7,566 nucleotides of DNA. Source: Acidiferrobacterales bacterium (GTDB lineage Bacteria; Pseudomonadota; Gammaproteobacteria; Acidiferrobacterales; Sulfurifustaceae). The DNA lies in the NCBI GenBank assembly GCA_015492195.1, contig WGFP01000142.1, positions 1 to 7,566 on the forward strand, in the 5' to 3' direction. Shown here one piece after another: positions 6,951 to 7,566 of the stretch. Position 1 is the stretch's first letter; the number at the start of each line of letters is the position of its first letter. Below the pieces are notes generated by a model. That model worked only from the letters and a program-made list of their open reading frames with translations, did no database searches and had not been told where the DNA came from. The position numbers and the translations under genes are program-made.

Positions 6951-7001
6951 ATGGGGGATTGCGATGAAATAACTGACAAAAACTAAAGCGATATATGCAA
7001 G

Positions 7002-7040
7002 AAAAACAAAAAATTAAAAGGATAAGTTAATGTAAAACTT
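7002..7040 (-). terminator. Weak candidate 3' terminator or processing region of rnpB
   Basis: Directly after the P1 helix of rnpB, the minus strand has AAGTT (7040-7036) and AACTT (7028-7024), able to form a 5-bp stem with a 7-nt loop. A very U-rich stretch follows (7019-7002) with runs of 4, 6 and 5 T. The U tract is typical of a terminator, but the stem is short and AU-only, so termination may be inefficient or rho-dependent. No better hairpin was found between here and the mraZ promoter. Confidence 0.3.
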
Positions 7041-7439
7041 GGGAGTTGGCCGATAAGCCGGGTTCTGTCGTGGACAGCCATTCATCTCGGGCGCACGTCA
7101 CCGCGCGCCTCATGCGGTCTACCCGGAAGCGGTGCGGGCCACACCATCGCTTCCCTATTTGACCTTGCTCCGGATGGGGTTTGCCCTGCCGCGGCGTGTT
7201 ACCACCCGCGCGGTGCGCTCTTACCGCACCTTTTCACCCTTACCCGCCACTAATTGTGGTCGGGCGGTATATTTTCTGTGGCACTTTCCGTAGGCTTGCG
7301 CCTCCCAGGCGTTACCTGGCACCCTGCCCTGCGGAGCCCGGACTTTCCTCCCCGCCGTTAAATCGACCTTGGAACCGGTAAAGACGTACGGCACCCAACG
7401 ACCGATTTAGCGGCGGGGCGGCTGTCTGGCCAACTCCCC
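7038..7439 (-). ncRNA. rnpB: RNase P RNA, bacterial type A (M1 RNA)
   Basis: This is the catalytic RNA that, with the RnpA protein, removes 5' leaders from precursor tRNAs. The minus strand matches E. coli M1 RNA at the conserved core. The P1 arms are GGGAGTTGGCC (7438-7428) and its perfect complement at 7051-7041 (11 bp). The GAGGAAAGTCCGGGC block is near 7351-7337, followed by AGGGTGCCAGGTAACGCCTGG, then GTAAGGGTGAAAAGGTGCGG, GTAAGAGCGCACCGCGCGG, GGAGCAAGGTCAAATAGGG and GACAGAACCCGGCTTATCGG near the 3' end. The GGU of loop L15, which pairs with tRNA CCA, is at 7123-7121. P12 is present as a short hairpin near 7243-7264. The ends are set from P1 and the promoter: the 5' end at 7438-7439 is well placed, while the 3' end is uncertain by a few bases. 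At about 400 nt it exceeds E. coli (377), mainly through P3. Confidence 0.97.
7350..7418 (-). other. Expanded P3 hairpin of RNase P RNA
   Basis: Within rnpB, the 5' arm at 7418-7403 and the 3' arm at 7365-7350 pair over 16 positions with one C-A mismatch: 8 GC-rich pairs, the mismatch, then 7 AU-rich pairs. The enclosed 37 nt can fold further through a TTGG/CCAA pairing with mismatches. The element spans about 69 nt, against roughly 40 in E. coli, and accounts for the extra length of this RNA. The conserved core on both sides is intact, so this is a peripheral extension and not damage. Confidence 0.75.
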
Positions 7440-7444
7440 GGGGA

Positions 7445-7453
7445 ATTATACCA
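7445..7453 (-). promoter_or_regulatory. Extended -10 promoter of rnpB
   Basis: The minus strand reads TGGTATAAT, a consensus TGn extended -10 with a perfect TATAAT at 7450-7445. Five bases (TCCCC) separate it from the first base of the RNA at 7439. No good -35 hexamer lies 16-18 bp upstream, which fits an extended -10 promoter. The C-rich stretch between -10 and start resembles the discriminator of stable-RNA promoters under stringent control; that regulation is inferred. The promoter lies in the 51-bp gap after rsmI, so rnpB has its own transcription start. Confidence 0.8.
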
Positions 7454-7490
7454 TTTATCGCTTCCAACCCATTCTTACCGAATACTTTTT

Positions 7491-7566
7491 TCAGCCCTTC
7501 CCGGACGGTTTGCCCTGTAAATCGAGCGCCCGTTGATAAAGCCGGTTCTTCTTAAGGCCCGTGATC
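7491..7566 (-). CDS. rsmI: RsmI, 16S rRNA (cytidine1402-2'-O)-methyltransferase (C-terminal end only)
   Basis: Only the last 24 codons and a TGA stop (7493-7491) are in the window; the rest lies beyond 7566. The peptide ITGLKKNRLYQRALDLQG matches the conserved C-terminus of RsmI (E. coli ends in a similar TGVKKNALYRYALE segment), including the basic KKN. RsmI adds a 2'-O-methyl group to C1402 of 16S rRNA, the same nucleotide that RsmH, encoded downstream, N4-methylates. The call rests on a short peptide plus context: as I recall, rsmI precedes rnpB and mraZ in Pseudomonas too. Confidence 0.8.
   Translation of the reverse strand, partial: ITGLKKNRLYQRALDLQGKPSGKG

Noticed and set aside
6417..6986. 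189-codon open frame on the plus strand crossing mraZ and its upstream region
   Set aside because: It is antisense to mraZ and to the mraZ promoter and operator, has no recognisable domain, and its composition follows the complement of the real gene.
7024..7035. Possible plus-strand start with AAGG upstream (ATG at 7030-7032)
   Set aside because: The ATG is followed at once by TAA; there is no open frame.
7181..7381. 66-codon plus-strand open frame
   Set aside because: It lies within rnpB on the opposite strand, where sequence conservation is explained by the RNA.
1..7566. Search for CRISPR arrays, insertion sequences, tRNA genes or prophage fragments
   Set aside because: No long direct repeats, transposase motifs, tRNA cloverleaf sequences or attachment-site duplications were seen; apart from the rnpB-mraZ spacer the window is filled by core genes.

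Overview
The window is the promoter-proximal half of a proteobacterial division and cell-wall (dcw) cluster, read entirely from the minus strand. Transcription runs from high to low coordinates. In that order it holds: the last 24 codons of rsmI; rnpB (RNase P RNA); a regulated promoter region; then mraZ, rsmH, ftsL, ftsI, murE, murF and the first 171 codons of mraY, which runs off the left edge. Gene order, the type A RNase P RNA, the meso-diaminopimelate type MurE signature and FtsL/FtsI sequences close to those of Pseudomonas and E. coli point to a gammaproteobacterium of moderately high GC. As I recall, the rsmI-rnpB-mraZ arrangement also occurs in Pseudomonas. I cannot name a genus.

Right part (about 6764-7566). 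rsmI ends at 7491. After about 50 bp carrying an extended -10 promoter comes rnpB (about 7038-7439), with a longer than usual P3 hairpin. An AT-rich stretch of about 190 bp follows, with a U-rich tract, no strong terminator and one unexplained 9-bp inverted repeat. The mraZ promoter is then clear: TTGACA, 18 bp, TATAGT. Just downstream are three TGGRR repeats at an exact 10-bp period, the expected MraZ operator.

Left part (1-6763). The seven dcw genes are packed with gaps of at most 9 bp or with overlaps. ftsI and murE each begin with GTG inside a GTGA overlap with the upstream stop codon, and murF begins in a TGATG overlap. No internal terminator or gap is visible, so this is one operon with strong translational coupling. 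MraZ controls the operon. RsmH methylates 16S rRNA. FtsL and FtsI (PBP3) belong to the septal peptidoglycan synthase. MurE and MurF finish the cytoplasmic UDP-MurNAc-pentapeptide, and MraY loads it onto undecaprenyl phosphate to make lipid I.

I see no novel system here: the gene content is core and conserved. The points worth a second look are local: FtsI has Ser in place of the usual Asn in its SxN active-site motif, rnpB has an expanded P3, the mraZ promoter carries layered repeats and a palindrome, GTG start codons dominate, and the rnpB-mraZ spacer holds an unexplained inverted repeat.
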